Positions 8,336 through 16,450 of a stretch of DNA of 64,000 bases are shown one piece after another. Within the stretch, counting starts at the first letter, position 1. Each line of letters opens with the position of its first letter. This stretch comes from an uncultured Eubacteriales bacterium (GTDB lineage: Bacteria > Bacillota > Clostridia > Christensenellales > Aristaeellaceae). Made by a program: the position numbers and the translations under genes. The notes under the pieces are model-generated. The model was given only the letters and a program-made list of their open reading frames with translations. It ran no database searches and was not told the origin of the DNA. Location of the stretch: NCBI GenBank assembly GCA_902800625.1, contig CADCFG010000009.1, positions 62,001 to 126,000 of the forward strand, written 5' to 3'.

Positions 8336-8542
8336 TTGCCGGGAGTATCGGGGGCGGCAGCGCCCCGATGTTCGATCGTTGTCGGCGACATGCGCGGCGA
8401 CAACGGGGCTTTTTTCACGCCGGGAAACCTGTCGACCAGAGTGAAAAAAGCTGCCTTGCAGATTTTGTGGCCGGAACCCTTCAGGGTTCAAACAAAATCT
8501 GGAGGGGGTGGCAGTGGCGGGGGAGCTTGCTCCCCCGTCCAC
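8336..8542 (-). repeat. Structured intergenic element, copy A (possible RNA)
   Basis: About 205 bases with five hairpins: 8347-8369, 8377-8384 with 8398-8405, 8408-8418 with 8441-8451 (11 perfect pairs), 8459-8468 with 8492-8501 (10 perfect pairs) holding an inner GAACCC/GGGTTC, and 8518-8526 with 8529-8537. A second copy lies at 29800-30008. Many paired positions differ between copies yet still pair. Here it begins six bases past the stop of the coiled-coil tail gene and ends before the MotB-like start, so it is transcribed within an operon on the minus strand. Confidence 0.85.
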
Positions 8543-8547
8543 ATCCA

Positions 8548-9420
8548 TCATCCCCGATAGATCCTGTCCGCAGTGACCTCCAGCGCCCGCTGGGCCTGCA
8601 CCATGGCGTCGGTGAGGCGGTCCACCTGGTCGAGGAAGCGGTTGTTGGTGTCAGCCACGGCGTCGGGCAGGCCGTCCAGCGAACGGGAGATGTTGCTGGC
8701 CAGGTAGTCCACGCGCTGGGTGAACTGGTTGACATAGTCGCGATAGGCGTCCATGGTGCTGGAGAACTCCTCCTGCAGGTCCTTGCTGGCCTGCATGTGC
8801 ACCTTTTCGATGCTGGAAGCCGAGCCGCGCAGGTCTCCGGCGGCCTTCTGCATGGCCTCGCTGATGCGGGTGAGGTCCGCTTGCATGCTGCTGACGGTCT
8901 TCAGGTAGTTGTTCTGCTGGCGGGACACCAGCTCCATCTGCTCCACGGTGCCGGCCACGCGCATATAGGCGTCGTCGGACTGCTTGCGGGCCTCCTCCAG
9001 CTGCTGGGCATAGCCGGACAGGCCGGTGAGGATCTCCCGGCTCAGCCGCTGCATCTGCTGCAGGTCCTCCAGGGCGTCCTTGGCCCCGGTCAGGCTGGCC
9101 CGCACCACCACGCAGTTCTCCTGCTGCAGGCGGCTGGTCTCGTCCAGCACCTCGCCGAACGCCTTGAGCTTGTCGCGCAGGGTGTCGTCCAGCCGGTCGG
9201 CGAACCGCTGCATCACCGCGTCCATGAAGCGCATCTGCTCCTTGGTGGTGACGTTGACGAAGCTGTGGAAGGCGGTGTTCAGCGGCTCCACGGCCTCGCG
9301 CACGGCGGCGGCCATGTTCTCGGTGAAGGCGCCGTTCAGGTCCTTGGCCATGGTCTGGATCAGGGCGGTCTGCTCCTGCTGGTAGATGGCGATCTGGGTC
9401 ATCGGGTCCACGCTCAGCAC
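8548..9420 (-). CDS. Helical tail protein, probable C-terminal half of a ZorA-like MotA protein
   Basis: Entirely helical protein of up to 290 residues with no membrane segment, for example MRFMDAVMQRFADRLDD and later heptads. It begins in the -1 frame relative to the MotA-like gene, overlapping its stop by seven bases (GTG at 9420), or at ATG 9402. Neither start has a good ribosome site. MotA/ZorA-like proteins of this type usually carry such a cytoplasmic tail in one chain; 201 plus 290 residues would give a typical total. So this is either a coupled separate subunit or the result of a frameshift, real or from sequencing. Confidence 0.75.
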   Translation of the reverse strand: MLSVDPMTQIAIYQQEQTALIQTMAKDLNGAFTENMAAAVREAVEPLNTAFHSFVNVTTKEQMRFMDAVMQRFADRLDDTLRDKLKAFGEVLDETSRLQQENCVVVRASLTGAKDALEDLQQMQRLSREILTGLSGYAQQLEEARKQSDDAYMRVAGTVEQMELVSRQQNNYLKTVSSMQADLTRISEAMQKAAGDLRGSASSIEKVHMQASKDLQEEFSSTMDAYRDYVNQFTQRVDYLASNISRSLDGLPDAVADTNNRFLDQVDRLTDAMVQAQRALEVTADRIYRG

Positions 9421-10019
9421 GCCGGCGCGTAGAAGGACTTGAGCGTATGCTCGCTGGAGCCGTACACCGCGCGGGTGATCAGCGTGAACAGCACGCTGCC
9501 CACCACGCCGAAGATGGACGTGGTGAAGGCGTAGCGCATGCCGGGGATCAGCGTGACGATGGACTGCTGCACGGCGGCGGAGTCCGTCATGTTGAAGCCG
9601 GACAGGCCCTGGGCCAGGCCGATCAGCGTACCCAGGAAGCCCAGCGAGGTCATCAGCCCCGGCAGGGCGTCGGCAAAGGACGCGCGGCCCGGGCCGTACA
9701 TCACCGTCTCCTCGTTGATGTAGTCCTCCACGTTGGAGGCATTGTGGTACACGCCGTCGGCGAAGAACAGGTTGTTCAGGTACTCGCTCCAGTGGGGAAA
9801 CAGCGTGCCCTTGCCCAGGAAGTCGTCCTGCTGCCAGGCGTACTTGTCACCGCTGGAGCGGATGCTGCGCACCGCGCGCCGCAGGGTGTTGCGGGTGGCC
9901 ATCACGGGCGCGATGCACCGAATGAACCCCACCACGAACAGCGCCACGATGCCGGCATAGACCAGCAGATTCGATATGCCGCTGAGGGCATTTGAAAAAA
10001 ACGAGTGAAAAAAATCCAT
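9414..10019 (-). CDS. MotA/TolQ/ExbB-type proton channel protein (ZorA-like)
   Basis: Ion-channel subunit of stator-like machines. The 201 residues hold three membrane segments: about 16-36, PGLMTSLGFLGTLIGLAQGLS and AFTTSIFGVVGSVLFTLIT. The PGL.TSLG.LGT.IGL..GLSGF block is the signature of the ZorA/MotA/TolQ channel family. ATG 10019 is chosen over GTG 10025 because GGAGG lies five bases upstream. It heads an operon with a helical tail gene, a MotB/OmpA-like gene and a small membrane protein. Zorya anti-phage systems use ZorA and ZorB of this kind, but no zorC, zorD or zorE is nearby, so function stays open. Confidence 0.85.
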   Translation of the reverse strand: MDFFHSFFSNALSGISNLLVYAGIVALFVVGFIRCIAPVMATRNTLRRAVRSIRSSGDKYAWQQDDFLGKGTLFPHWSEYLNNLFFADGVYHNASNVEDYINEETVMYGPGRASFADALPGLMTSLGFLGTLIGLAQGLSGFNMTDSAAVQQSIVTLIPGMRYAFTTSIFGVVGSVLFTLITRAVYGSSEHTLKSFYAPAC

Positions 10020-10195
10020 GCGCACCTCCGGTTTCGTCTCGGATTGCCTATTTGTTCAGACGCGGCCGGCGCCGCCCCGGTTCCATTTCCTGCCATGGGT
10101 GGGAACTCTACCCCACCCTGTATATATTTATTCGTATACCAGTATAGCATTACAATGGAGTTTTAATGGGTAGAAATGTTGACATAATAATGACA

Positions 10196-10226
10196 AATGG
10201 GCCGCGCGAACGCGGCCCATTTGCCA
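10196..10226. terminator. Bidirectional-type hairpin terminator
   Basis: AAATGGGCCGCG and CGCGGCCCATTT pair perfectly around a CGAA loop, just past the stop of the dehydrogenase gene on the minus strand, followed in that direction by a T-rich run. It separates the dehydrogenase from the MotA-like operon. Confidence 0.75.
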
Positions 10227-10232
10227 ACCATC

Positions 10233-11021
10233 CTATTTCCCATACAGCAGGAACAGCAGCCACCGCACCATGCGGCAGGGCAGCAGGCTGTCCAGCAGCA
10301 CCAGCAGCTTGTAGGAGAAGCCGATGGTGTACTCCGGCTTCACCCGCCGCTTCTGCAGCGCCACGCGCACGATGGTCTTCGCGGCGTCGGCGGGGGCCAT
10401 GCCGTTCTGCTCGTCCTTTTCCATCTTCTGAACGGACGCCGAGATGCGCCCGCCGTATTCGCTGTCCCCCGCCACGCTCTTCTGCCGCGCGGCGGTGAAG
10501 CCGGTCCTGATGTCCCCGGGCAGCACGCTGGCCACCTGGATGCCGTAGGGCGCCACCTCGTTGTAAAGCGCCATGGTCATGGAGCGCACGGCGGCCTTGG
10601 AGATGGAATACCAGGCCTGGAAGGGTATGGCGAACACACCGGCCACGCTGGAGATGTTCACGATGCGGCCCGAGCCGGCCTTCCTCATGTGGGGCAGCAC
10701 GGCACGGATGGTGTTGTTCATGCCGAACAGGTTCACCTCCATCAGCCGATGGGCGTCCGCCGATTCGGTGAACTCCATCGCGCCGGAGATGCCGAAGCCC
10801 GCATTGTTGATCAGCAGGTCGATCCGCCCCTCCTTCTCAAACACCGCGTCCACCGCCGCCTTCACCGCGGCCTCGTCCGTCACGTCCACGCTGAAATGCA
10901 TCGGGTCCGCCGCGTTCCGGCGGCTGAACTCGTACACCCGGCAGCCCTTTTCCCGCAGCAATGCCACCGTGGCCGCGCCGATGCCGCTGGTCCCGCCGGT
11001 GAGTATGACGACCTTCTCCAT
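10233..11021 (-). CDS. Short-chain dehydrogenase/reductase
   Basis: NAD(P)-dependent oxidoreductase of the SDR superfamily, 262 residues, cytoplasmic. Seen: nucleotide-binding TGGTSGIG near the start, the NNAG motif (LLINNAGFGISG), catalytic serine in NISSVAG and the YxxxK pair in WYSISKAAV. ATG 11021 is chosen because GGAGGGG lies close upstream and the protein then opens directly with the first strand, MEKVVILTGG. Substrate cannot be read from the sequence. It is transcribed away from the XRE/ligase locus and stands alone. Confidence 0.9.
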   Translation of the reverse strand: MEKVVILTGGTSGIGAATVALLREKGCRVYEFSRRNAADPMHFSVDVTDEAAVKAAVDAVFEKEGRIDLLINNAGFGISGAMEFTESADAHRLMEVNLFGMNNTIRAVLPHMRKAGSGRIVNISSVAGVFAIPFQAWYSISKAAVRSMTMALYNEVAPYGIQVASVLPGDIRTGFTAARQKSVAGDSEYGGRISASVQKMEKDEQNGMAPADAAKTIVRVALQKRRVKPEYTIGFSYKLLVLLDSLLPCRMVRWLLFLLYGK

Positions 11022-11178
11022 GGTATCCCCTCCGAAAATGTTGTTGATACAATTATACATGAAACGTTCCCGGATTTCCACCTCATATTTTGCGCTTTCA
11101 AAAGCCTTCCCCTTGAGGGGAAGCCATTGGGCATGTGTCCTTCATAATAAGCATCAGCGGCCCGCGTCATGCGGGTCG

Positions 11179-11391
11179 CTATACGTTTCTCTCCGGCCTG
11201 TCCGTCTGCCTGAGCAAATAGTCGATGCTGACCTTGTAATAATCCGCCAGCTTCACCAGTATCTCATCCGTCAACTGCTGGGTACCAGTCTCCAGGTAGC
11301 TGTACTTGCGCTGGGTGATGCCGATGGCGTCGGCGAGCTTCTGCTGGGTCAGGTCGTGGTCCTCCCGTAAATCCCGTATTCTGTTGCGCAA
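11179..11391 (-). CDS. Small XRE-family DNA-binding regulator
   Basis: A single helix-turn-helix domain: NRIRDLREDHDLTQQKLADA, then ITQRKYSYLETGTQQ as recognition helix, then ILVKLADYYKVSIDYLL. About 70 residues. The start is probably TTG 11391, which has AGGGGG four bases upstream and gives the usual short N-terminus; ATG 11412 in the same frame is possible. It is divergent from the acyl-CoA ligase, and the space between holds a perfect palindrome inside the ligase promoter, so it most likely represses that gene and perhaps itself. Confidence 0.88.
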   Translation of the reverse strand: MRNRIRDLREDHDLTQQKLADAIGITQRKYSYLETGTQQLTDEILVKLADYYKVSIDYLLRQTDRPERNV

Positions 11392-11437
11392 TCCACCACC
11401 CCCTGCCGGCATCAGGGAAACTATAGCATAGACAAAA

Positions 11438-11474
11438 TTTATCTATTGACATTTAGATAATATTTATCTAAAAT
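11438..11474 (+). promoter_or_regulatory. Promoter with overlapping palindromic operator for the acyl-CoA ligase
   Basis: TTGACA (11446-11451), a 17-base spacer and TAAAAT (11469-11474) form a near-consensus promoter. The spacer holds a perfect palindrome TTTAGATAA-TAT-TTATCTAAA (11452-11472) running into the -10 box. A further half site TTTATCTA starts at 11438. Binding here would block RNA polymerase; the neighbouring XRE regulator is the obvious ligand. Confidence 0.8.
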
Positions 11475-11513
11475 CATACTCGAAGCCCAATTTGAGTATG
11501 CGGAGGAAAGACC

Positions 11514-13220
11514 ATGACCCAGAAAACCGGCTACCCGTCCATCGACAGGCCCTGGCTTAAATACTACAGCGAGGAAGCCATTAACGCCCCGCTGCCGGAA
11601 TGCACGATTTATGAATATCTATGGCGGCAAAACAAGGATTATTTGAATCGAATTGCCCTCAACTACTTTGACAACCGAATTGCGTTTCGTGAACTGTTCC
11701 GTAACATTGATCGAACCGCGGCAGCCTTTGCCGTTCTGGGCGTAAAGGCGGGCGACATTGTGGTCATTGCCAGCGTCACCACGCCCGAGACCATCTACGC
11801 ATTCTATGCTCTAAACCGTTTGGGAGCCGTCTCCAACATGGTCGACCCGCGCACCAGCGCCGAGGGCATCCGCGAATACATCCGCGAAGTGAACGCCACA
11901 GTAGTCATGGTGCTGGATGCTACATATGGAAAAATCAAAGAGGCGATTCGCGGTACCAATGTCAAAAAGATCGTCATAGTCTCTCCCGCAGATTCTCTGC
12001 GCGGCATCAAGCGTCTGGGTTATCGGCTGACCAAACCCGCGCCAAAGCTGGATGAAAACTGCGTATCGTGGCGCGATTTCATTGAAGTCGGACGCGGCAA
12101 GACCTATGACGAGGAACCCTATCGAAAAGATCGCTGCTGCCTGATTGTGCATACGGGCGGCACCACGGGCTCTCCGAAGGGCGTCATGCTGAGCGACGAC
12201 AACCTGAACGCGCTGGTACAGCAATCCATACTCACCGGCATTGATATGCAACGGATTCATACATGGATGGACATTATGCCGCCTTTTATCGCTTATGGAT
12301 TGGGTATGGGCGTATGCCTGCCGCTGGTCATTGGCATGGAAACCATTTTGATTCCTTCCTTCGATCCAAAGAAATTCGACGAACTGATCATCAGACACAG
12401 GCCTGTCCACATGGTTTTCGTTCCATCCTATTGGGGCACAATCATCCGTAGCAAGAAGATGGACAGAATTGATCTTTCAAATATCGTCTTAGCCGCGGTA
12501 GGCGGCGATTCCCTGGATATTGAATTGGAAAAAGCTGCGAACGCATTTTTAAAGATGCACGGAAGCAAACACGCGGTGACGAAAGGCTACGGAATGTCAG
12601 AGGTTTGCGCCGCCGTGACCGCAACGATTGATGCAAATAATGAAATTGGAAGCGTTGGAATACCCTACGTTCATACAACTATTTCCATCTTTGACCCCGA
12701 AACCGGCGAAGAACTGACTTACAACCAGCGCGGCGAAGTCTGTATCACAGGGCCGAACGTGATGCTCGGTTACTATGGCAATCCTGAGGCGACGAACGCC
12801 ATCCTGCGTCGCCACGCGGACGGACGCCTCTGGATTCACTCCGGGGACATTGGGTATATGAATGAAAACGGCAGCCTTTTCATCGTGGACAGGATGAAGC
12901 GCATGATCGTTCGCCACGACGGCTTCAAGGTATTCCCATCCCAGATCGAGAAAACTGTTGCCCGACACAACTCGGTAGAAAGCTGTTGCACGGTTGGAAC
13001 GAGAGACACAGCGCACAGCCAGGGAAAGCTGCCCGTCGTGTTTGCCGTATTGAAACCGCATGCGGATGCTCAGCAAACAGAAGCGGAACTGCGAAGGCTT
13101 TGTCTGTTGGAGCTTCCCGAATACGCGCAGCCGATTCAGTATCGGTTTATTGACGCGCTGCCGCTGACCCCAATCGGCAAAATCGACTACCGTGCGTTGG
13201 AAACGGCGGCCAATCAATAA
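11514..13220 (+). CDS. AMP-forming acyl-CoA synthetase / ligase
   Basis: Class I adenylate-forming enzyme that activates a carboxylic acid as acyl-AMP and transfers it, usually to CoA. The 568 residues carry the P-loop motif VHTGGTTGSPKGVMLS, the A5-type GYGMSE, the hinge region HSGDIGYMNENGSLFIVDR and the C-terminal catalytic lysine in LTPIGKIDYRALE. GGAGG lies eight bases before ATG 11514. The gene is visibly poorer in G+C and uses more A/T-ending codons than its neighbours, suggesting transfer together with its XRE regulator. The acid substrate cannot be told. Confidence 0.9.
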   Translation: MTQKTGYPSIDRPWLKYYSEEAINAPLPECTIYEYLWRQNKDYLNRIALNYFDNRIAFRELFRNIDRTAAAFAVLGVKAGDIVVIASVTTPETIYAFYALNRLGAVSNMVDPRTSAEGIREYIREVNATVVMVLDATYGKIKEAIRGTNVKKIVIVSPADSLRGIKRLGYRLTKPAPKLDENCVSWRDFIEVGRGKTYDEEPYRKDRCCLIVHTGGTTGSPKGVMLSDDNLNALVQQSILTGIDMQRIHTWMDIMPPFIAYGLGMGVCLPLVIGMETILIPSFDPKKFDELIIRHRPVHMVFVPSYWGTIIRSKKMDRIDLSNIVLAAVGGDSLDIELEKAANAFLKMHGSKHAVTKGYGMSEVCAAVTATIDANNEIGSVGIPYVHTTISIFDPETGEELTYNQRGEVCITGPNVMLGYYGNPEATNAILRRHADGRLWIHSGDIGYMNENGSLFIVDRMKRMIVRHDGFKVFPSQIEKTVARHNSVESCCTVGTRDTAHSQGKLPVVFAVLKPHADAQQTEAELRRLCLLELPEYAQPIQYRFIDALPLTPIGKIDYRALETAANQ

Positions 13221-13281
13221 CCAAAAGCAGGAAACCGCCCCCGCGGCGTCGAAAAATTGACGCGACGGAGGCGGTATTTAT

Positions 13282-13815
13282 ATGAAGAAACGGGCCCGAC
13301 AGATCGCGGTGAGCGGCATGATGGTGGCGCTGGCCGTGGCAATACTGATGATGGGCGGGGTGATCCCGGCGGCCACGTTCGTGGGCCCGGCGCTGGCGGG
13401 GCTGATGCTGATCCCGGTGTTCGCCGAGGGCGGCCAGAAGCTGGCGCTGGGGGCATGGCTGGCCATCAGCGCGCTGGGGCTGATGCTGAGCGCCGACAAG
13501 GAGGCCGCGCTGCTGTTTGCGTTCCTGGGCTGGTATCCGGCGATGAAGTGGAAGCTGGACATGAAGCTGCCCGGATGGAAGGGCGTGCCGGTGAAGCTAG
13601 TGATCTGGAACGCCTGCGCTGGGGCCATGGCGGCGATGATCTTCTTCGTGCTGCGCATGGACCAGGTGATGGCCGAGTACCGGGAGATGGGCCGGGCGAT
13701 GCTGATCGGCTTCATCGTGCTGGCCAACATCACGCTGCTGGTGTATGACCGGCTGCTGGGGATCATGGCGGTGGTGTACGTGAAGAAGCTGCGGCCAAAG
13801 GTGTTTAAACAATGA
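13282..13815 (+). CDS. Polytopic membrane protein, possibly ECF-type S component
   Basis: A 177-residue protein with five or so hydrophobic helices and a basic N-terminus (MKKRARQIAVSGMMVALAVA). The opening helix followed by GGVIPAATFVGPALAGLMLIP resembles small integral S components of ECF vitamin transporters, but no ATPase or T component is adjacent and no substrate motif is visible, so the family is tentative. GGAGG lies ten bases before the ATG. It follows the ligase by 61 bases and may be read through from it, though base composition returns to the high-GC norm here. Confidence 0.65.
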   Translation: MKKRARQIAVSGMMVALAVAILMMGGVIPAATFVGPALAGLMLIPVFAEGGQKLALGAWLAISALGLMLSADKEAALLFAFLGWYPAMKWKLDMKLPGWKGVPVKLVIWNACAGAMAAMIFFVLRMDQVMAEYREMGRAMLIGFIVLANITLLVYDRLLGIMAVVYVKKLRPKVFKQ

Positions 13816-14084
13816 GGAATGTGGAGTGAGGAATGAGGAATTCTGGAAGAAATCCTTGCGGATTTCCCGGATTCAAAGGGACCCGGATTGCCACGGCCTT
13901 CGGCCTCGCAATGACGCGGCGGTTCACGCAGGCGGCTTTCTATTGAAATGAAGCGCTGCGATTCCGGCTGTGTCATTGCGAGGAAGCCCACGGGCCGACG
14001 TGGCAATCCGGGTCTTTTTCAATCAAATCCGTCAGGATTTGCACCGCAATTCCTCATTCCTCATTTCCAATTCCTAATTCATTA
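13814..14084. repeat. Nested palindromic intergenic repeats
   Basis: Outer arms GAGGAATGAGGAATTC (about 13830) and GAATTCCTCATTCC-like (about 14049) pair, as do CCCGGATTGCCACG.. (about 13880) and ..CGTGGCAATCCGGGT (about 14005), with the GTCATTGCGAGG motif known from many bacterial intergenic repeats. The whole gap between the membrane protein and glycogen phosphorylase is this element. Confidence 0.8.
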
Positions 14085-16337
14085 TCAGAGCCCCCAAATC
14101 TCCCCGTTGTACTGTTCGATGGTGCGATCGGAAGAGAAGAAGCCCGCCCTGGCGATGTTGACCAGGGCCTTTTTCGTCCAGGCGGTCTCATCGGCCATGT
14201 CGGCCAGGGCGCGGTCCTTCACGCGGCAGTAGTCGGAGAAGTCCGGGAAGGTCATGAACCAGTCCTTGCCCGTCAGCTCGCCGCGCAGGCGCTCCAGGCG
14301 CTCCCGGTCGCCCACCCGGAGCATGGCCTCGCCGGTGAGGAAGTCCACCGCCGCGGCCAGCTCGCCGTCGGCGTTCAGGTAGGCCCGGGGGTCGTAGTCG
14401 CCCTGGCGATAGCGTTCGATCACCTGGTCGGAGGACGCGCCGAAGGTGTAGATGTTGTCCCGGCCCACCAGCTCGGCGATCTCCACGTTCGCGCCGTCCA
14501 TGGTGCCAAGGGTCACGGCGCCGTTGAGCATGAACTTCATGTTGCCGGTGCCGCTGGCCTCCTTGGAGGCCAGGGAGATCTGCTCGGACAGGTCGCAGGC
14601 GGGGATCAGCTTCTCGGCGGCGGAGACATTGTAGTTCTCCACCATCACCACCTTCAGCCACTTGCTCGCCGCCGGATCGGCGTCGATCACATCGCCCAGG
14701 CAGAGGATGGCGTGGATGATGTCCTTGGCGATGGTGTAGGCCGGGGCGGCCTTCGCGCCGAAGATTGCCGTCACGGGCCGCGCGGGCACGAGGCCCTCCC
14801 GGATGCGCTGGTACTGGCGGATGATCCACAGCAGGTTCAGCTGCTGGCGCTTGTACTCGTGCAGCCGCTTCGACTGCACGTCGAACACGGAATCCGGGTC
14901 GATCACCGCGCCCTGGTGCTGATAGAGCCACTCGGCGAACCGCCGCTTGTTCACCCTTTTTACGCAGGCCACCAGCCTCAAAAGCTCCGGGTCGTCCAGG
15001 TGATCCAGCAGCTTCTCCAGCTCCCCGGCGTCCCTGCGCCAGCCGCTGCCGATGGTGCCGTCGATCAGGCAGGCCAGGTCCTGGTTGCAGCTCATCAGCC
15101 AGCGGCGGAAGGTGATGCCGTTGGTCTTGTTGTTGAACTTCTTGGGATAGACGGCATAGAACGGCGCCAGCTCGGACTTCTTCAGGATCTCGGTGTGCAG
15201 CTTCGCCACGCCGTTGACGGAATGGCTGTAGTGGATGTCCAGGTTGGCCATGTGGACGCAGTCGTTGTCGTCGATGATCCACAGGAAGGGGTCGTCGTGC
15301 TCGGTTCGCACCCGCGCGTCCAGCCGCCGGATGATGGGCATCAGGTGGGGTACGGTGCGCTCCAGGTAGGATATGGGCCACTTCTCCAGCGCCTCCGCCA
15401 GGATGGTGTGGTTGGTGTAGGCGCAGACCTTCGTGACGATCCGGGTGGCCTCGTCCTCGCGGATGCCCCGCTCTATCAGCAGCCGGATCAGCTCCGGGAT
15501 CACCAGCGTGGGATGGGTGTCGTTGATCTGCACGGCCGCGTAATCGTAGAGGTCGTGCAGGCTGCTGCCCCGCTCCACGCACTCATCCAGAATCAGCCGC
15601 GCGGCGTTGGCCGCCATGAAGTACTCCTGGTACACCCGCAGCAGCCGGCCCGCGTCGGTGCTGTCGTCGGGATAGAGGAAGAGCGTCAGGTTCCTGGCGA
15701 TGTCCGCCTGGTCGAAGTTTATGCCGGACTTGATCAGCCGCTCGTCGGCGGTGTCCACGTCGAAAAGGCGCAGCCGGCCGCACTTGCCCTCGTAGCCGGT
15801 GACCTCGATCTCGTACATCGTGGAGCGCAGGGTCATGTCGCCGAAGGGGATGTCGTAGTGCACGCCCGTGCGGTGCATCCAGCTCTCCGTGCCCCAGCGC
15901 AGCCAGCCGTCCGGGGTCTCGTACTGCTTCCGATCCACGAAGCTCTGCCTGAACAGGCCGCAGTGATAGGCCAGGCCCACGCCGTCGGCGCACAGGCCCA
16001 GCGTGGCCAGGCTGTCCAGGAAGCAGGCGGCCAGCCTGCCCAGCCCGCCGTTGCCCAGGGAGGGCTCATTCTCGAACTCTTCCAGCTCGGACAGCGCCAC
16101 CCCCGCGGCGGAGAGCTGGCGGCTGACCTCGTCGTACAGGCCCAGGTTGATCAGGTTGTTGCTCAGCAGCTTGCCGATCAGGAACTCGGCAGAGATGTAG
16201 TACAGCTTCTTCTTGCCCTCGTTGTGCCCCTTTGCCCGGGCTGCGTCGTCCGTCCACCTCAAAAGGGCGTTGAACAGCTCCAGCTTCGTGCATTCCTCCA
16301 GGGGCTTGCCGGTGTATTCACAAAGGTTTTTGCGCAT
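14085..16337 (-). CDS. glgP: Glycogen/starch/maltodextrin phosphorylase
   Basis: GT35 enzyme releasing glucose-1-phosphate from alpha-1,4-glucans in the cytoplasm. It has 750 residues, slightly short of the usual ~800. Seen: AEFLIGKLLSNNLINLGL, ENEPSLGNGGLGRLAACFLDS, and the pyridoxal phosphate lysine motif KEASGTGNMKFMLNGA followed by TLGTMDGANVEIAE. ATG 16337 has GGAGG eight bases upstream; a longer TTG frame overlaps that site. It is divergent from an AraC regulator and stands beside a maltodextrin-type ABC operon, so imported oligosaccharides are a likely substrate. Confidence 0.96.
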   Translation of the reverse strand: MRKNLCEYTGKPLEECTKLELFNALLRWTDDAARAKGHNEGKKKLYYISAEFLIGKLLSNNLINLGLYDEVSRQLSAAGVALSELEEFENEPSLGNGGLGRLAACFLDSLATLGLCADGVGLAYHCGLFRQSFVDRKQYETPDGWLRWGTESWMHRTGVHYDIPFGDMTLRSTMYEIEVTGYEGKCGRLRLFDVDTADERLIKSGINFDQADIARNLTLFLYPDDSTDAGRLLRVYQEYFMAANAARLILDECVERGSSLHDLYDYAAVQINDTHPTLVIPELIRLLIERGIREDEATRIVTKVCAYTNHTILAEALEKWPISYLERTVPHLMPIIRRLDARVRTEHDDPFLWIIDDNDCVHMANLDIHYSHSVNGVAKLHTEILKKSELAPFYAVYPKKFNNKTNGITFRRWLMSCNQDLACLIDGTIGSGWRRDAGELEKLLDHLDDPELLRLVACVKRVNKRRFAEWLYQHQGAVIDPDSVFDVQSKRLHEYKRQQLNLLWIIRQYQRIREGLVPARPVTAIFGAKAAPAYTIAKDIIHAILCLGDVIDADPAASKWLKVVMVENYNVSAAEKLIPACDLSEQISLASKEASGTGNMKFMLNGAVTLGTMDGANVEIAELVGRDNIYTFGASSDQVIERYRQGDYDPRAYLNADGELAAAVDFLTGEAMLRVGDRERLERLRGELTGKDWFMTFPDFSDYCRVKDRALADMADETAWTKKALVNIARAGFFSSDRTIEQYNGEIWGL

Positions 16338-16395
16338 GGTGCGTGCCTCCAATTCTCATGGTGGATGTATTATAGTACGATAATCTGCGAAAATC

Positions 16396-16425
16396 TTGCA
16401 GGATCGGCGTATATTATGGTACAAT
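16396..16425 (+). promoter_or_regulatory. Promoter of the AraC-type regulator
   Basis: TTGCAG (16396-16401), 18-base spacer, TACAAT (16420-16425), 25 bases before the regulator's ATG. On the opposite strand a TATAAT-like box near 16373-16378 could serve glgP, so the 113-base gap is a divergent control region. Confidence 0.65.
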
Positions 16426-16450
16426 ACTATCATAAGAGGGAGGTGAGCCC

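Noticed and set aside
7288-10019. A complete Zorya defence system
   Set aside because: Only ZorA/ZorB-like parts are present; no helicase, ZorC or nuclease gene follows, and flanks are housekeeping genes.
13282-13815. Assignment of the membrane protein to a specific vitamin transporter
   Set aside because: Only general resemblance to ECF S components; no substrate residues or partner genes.
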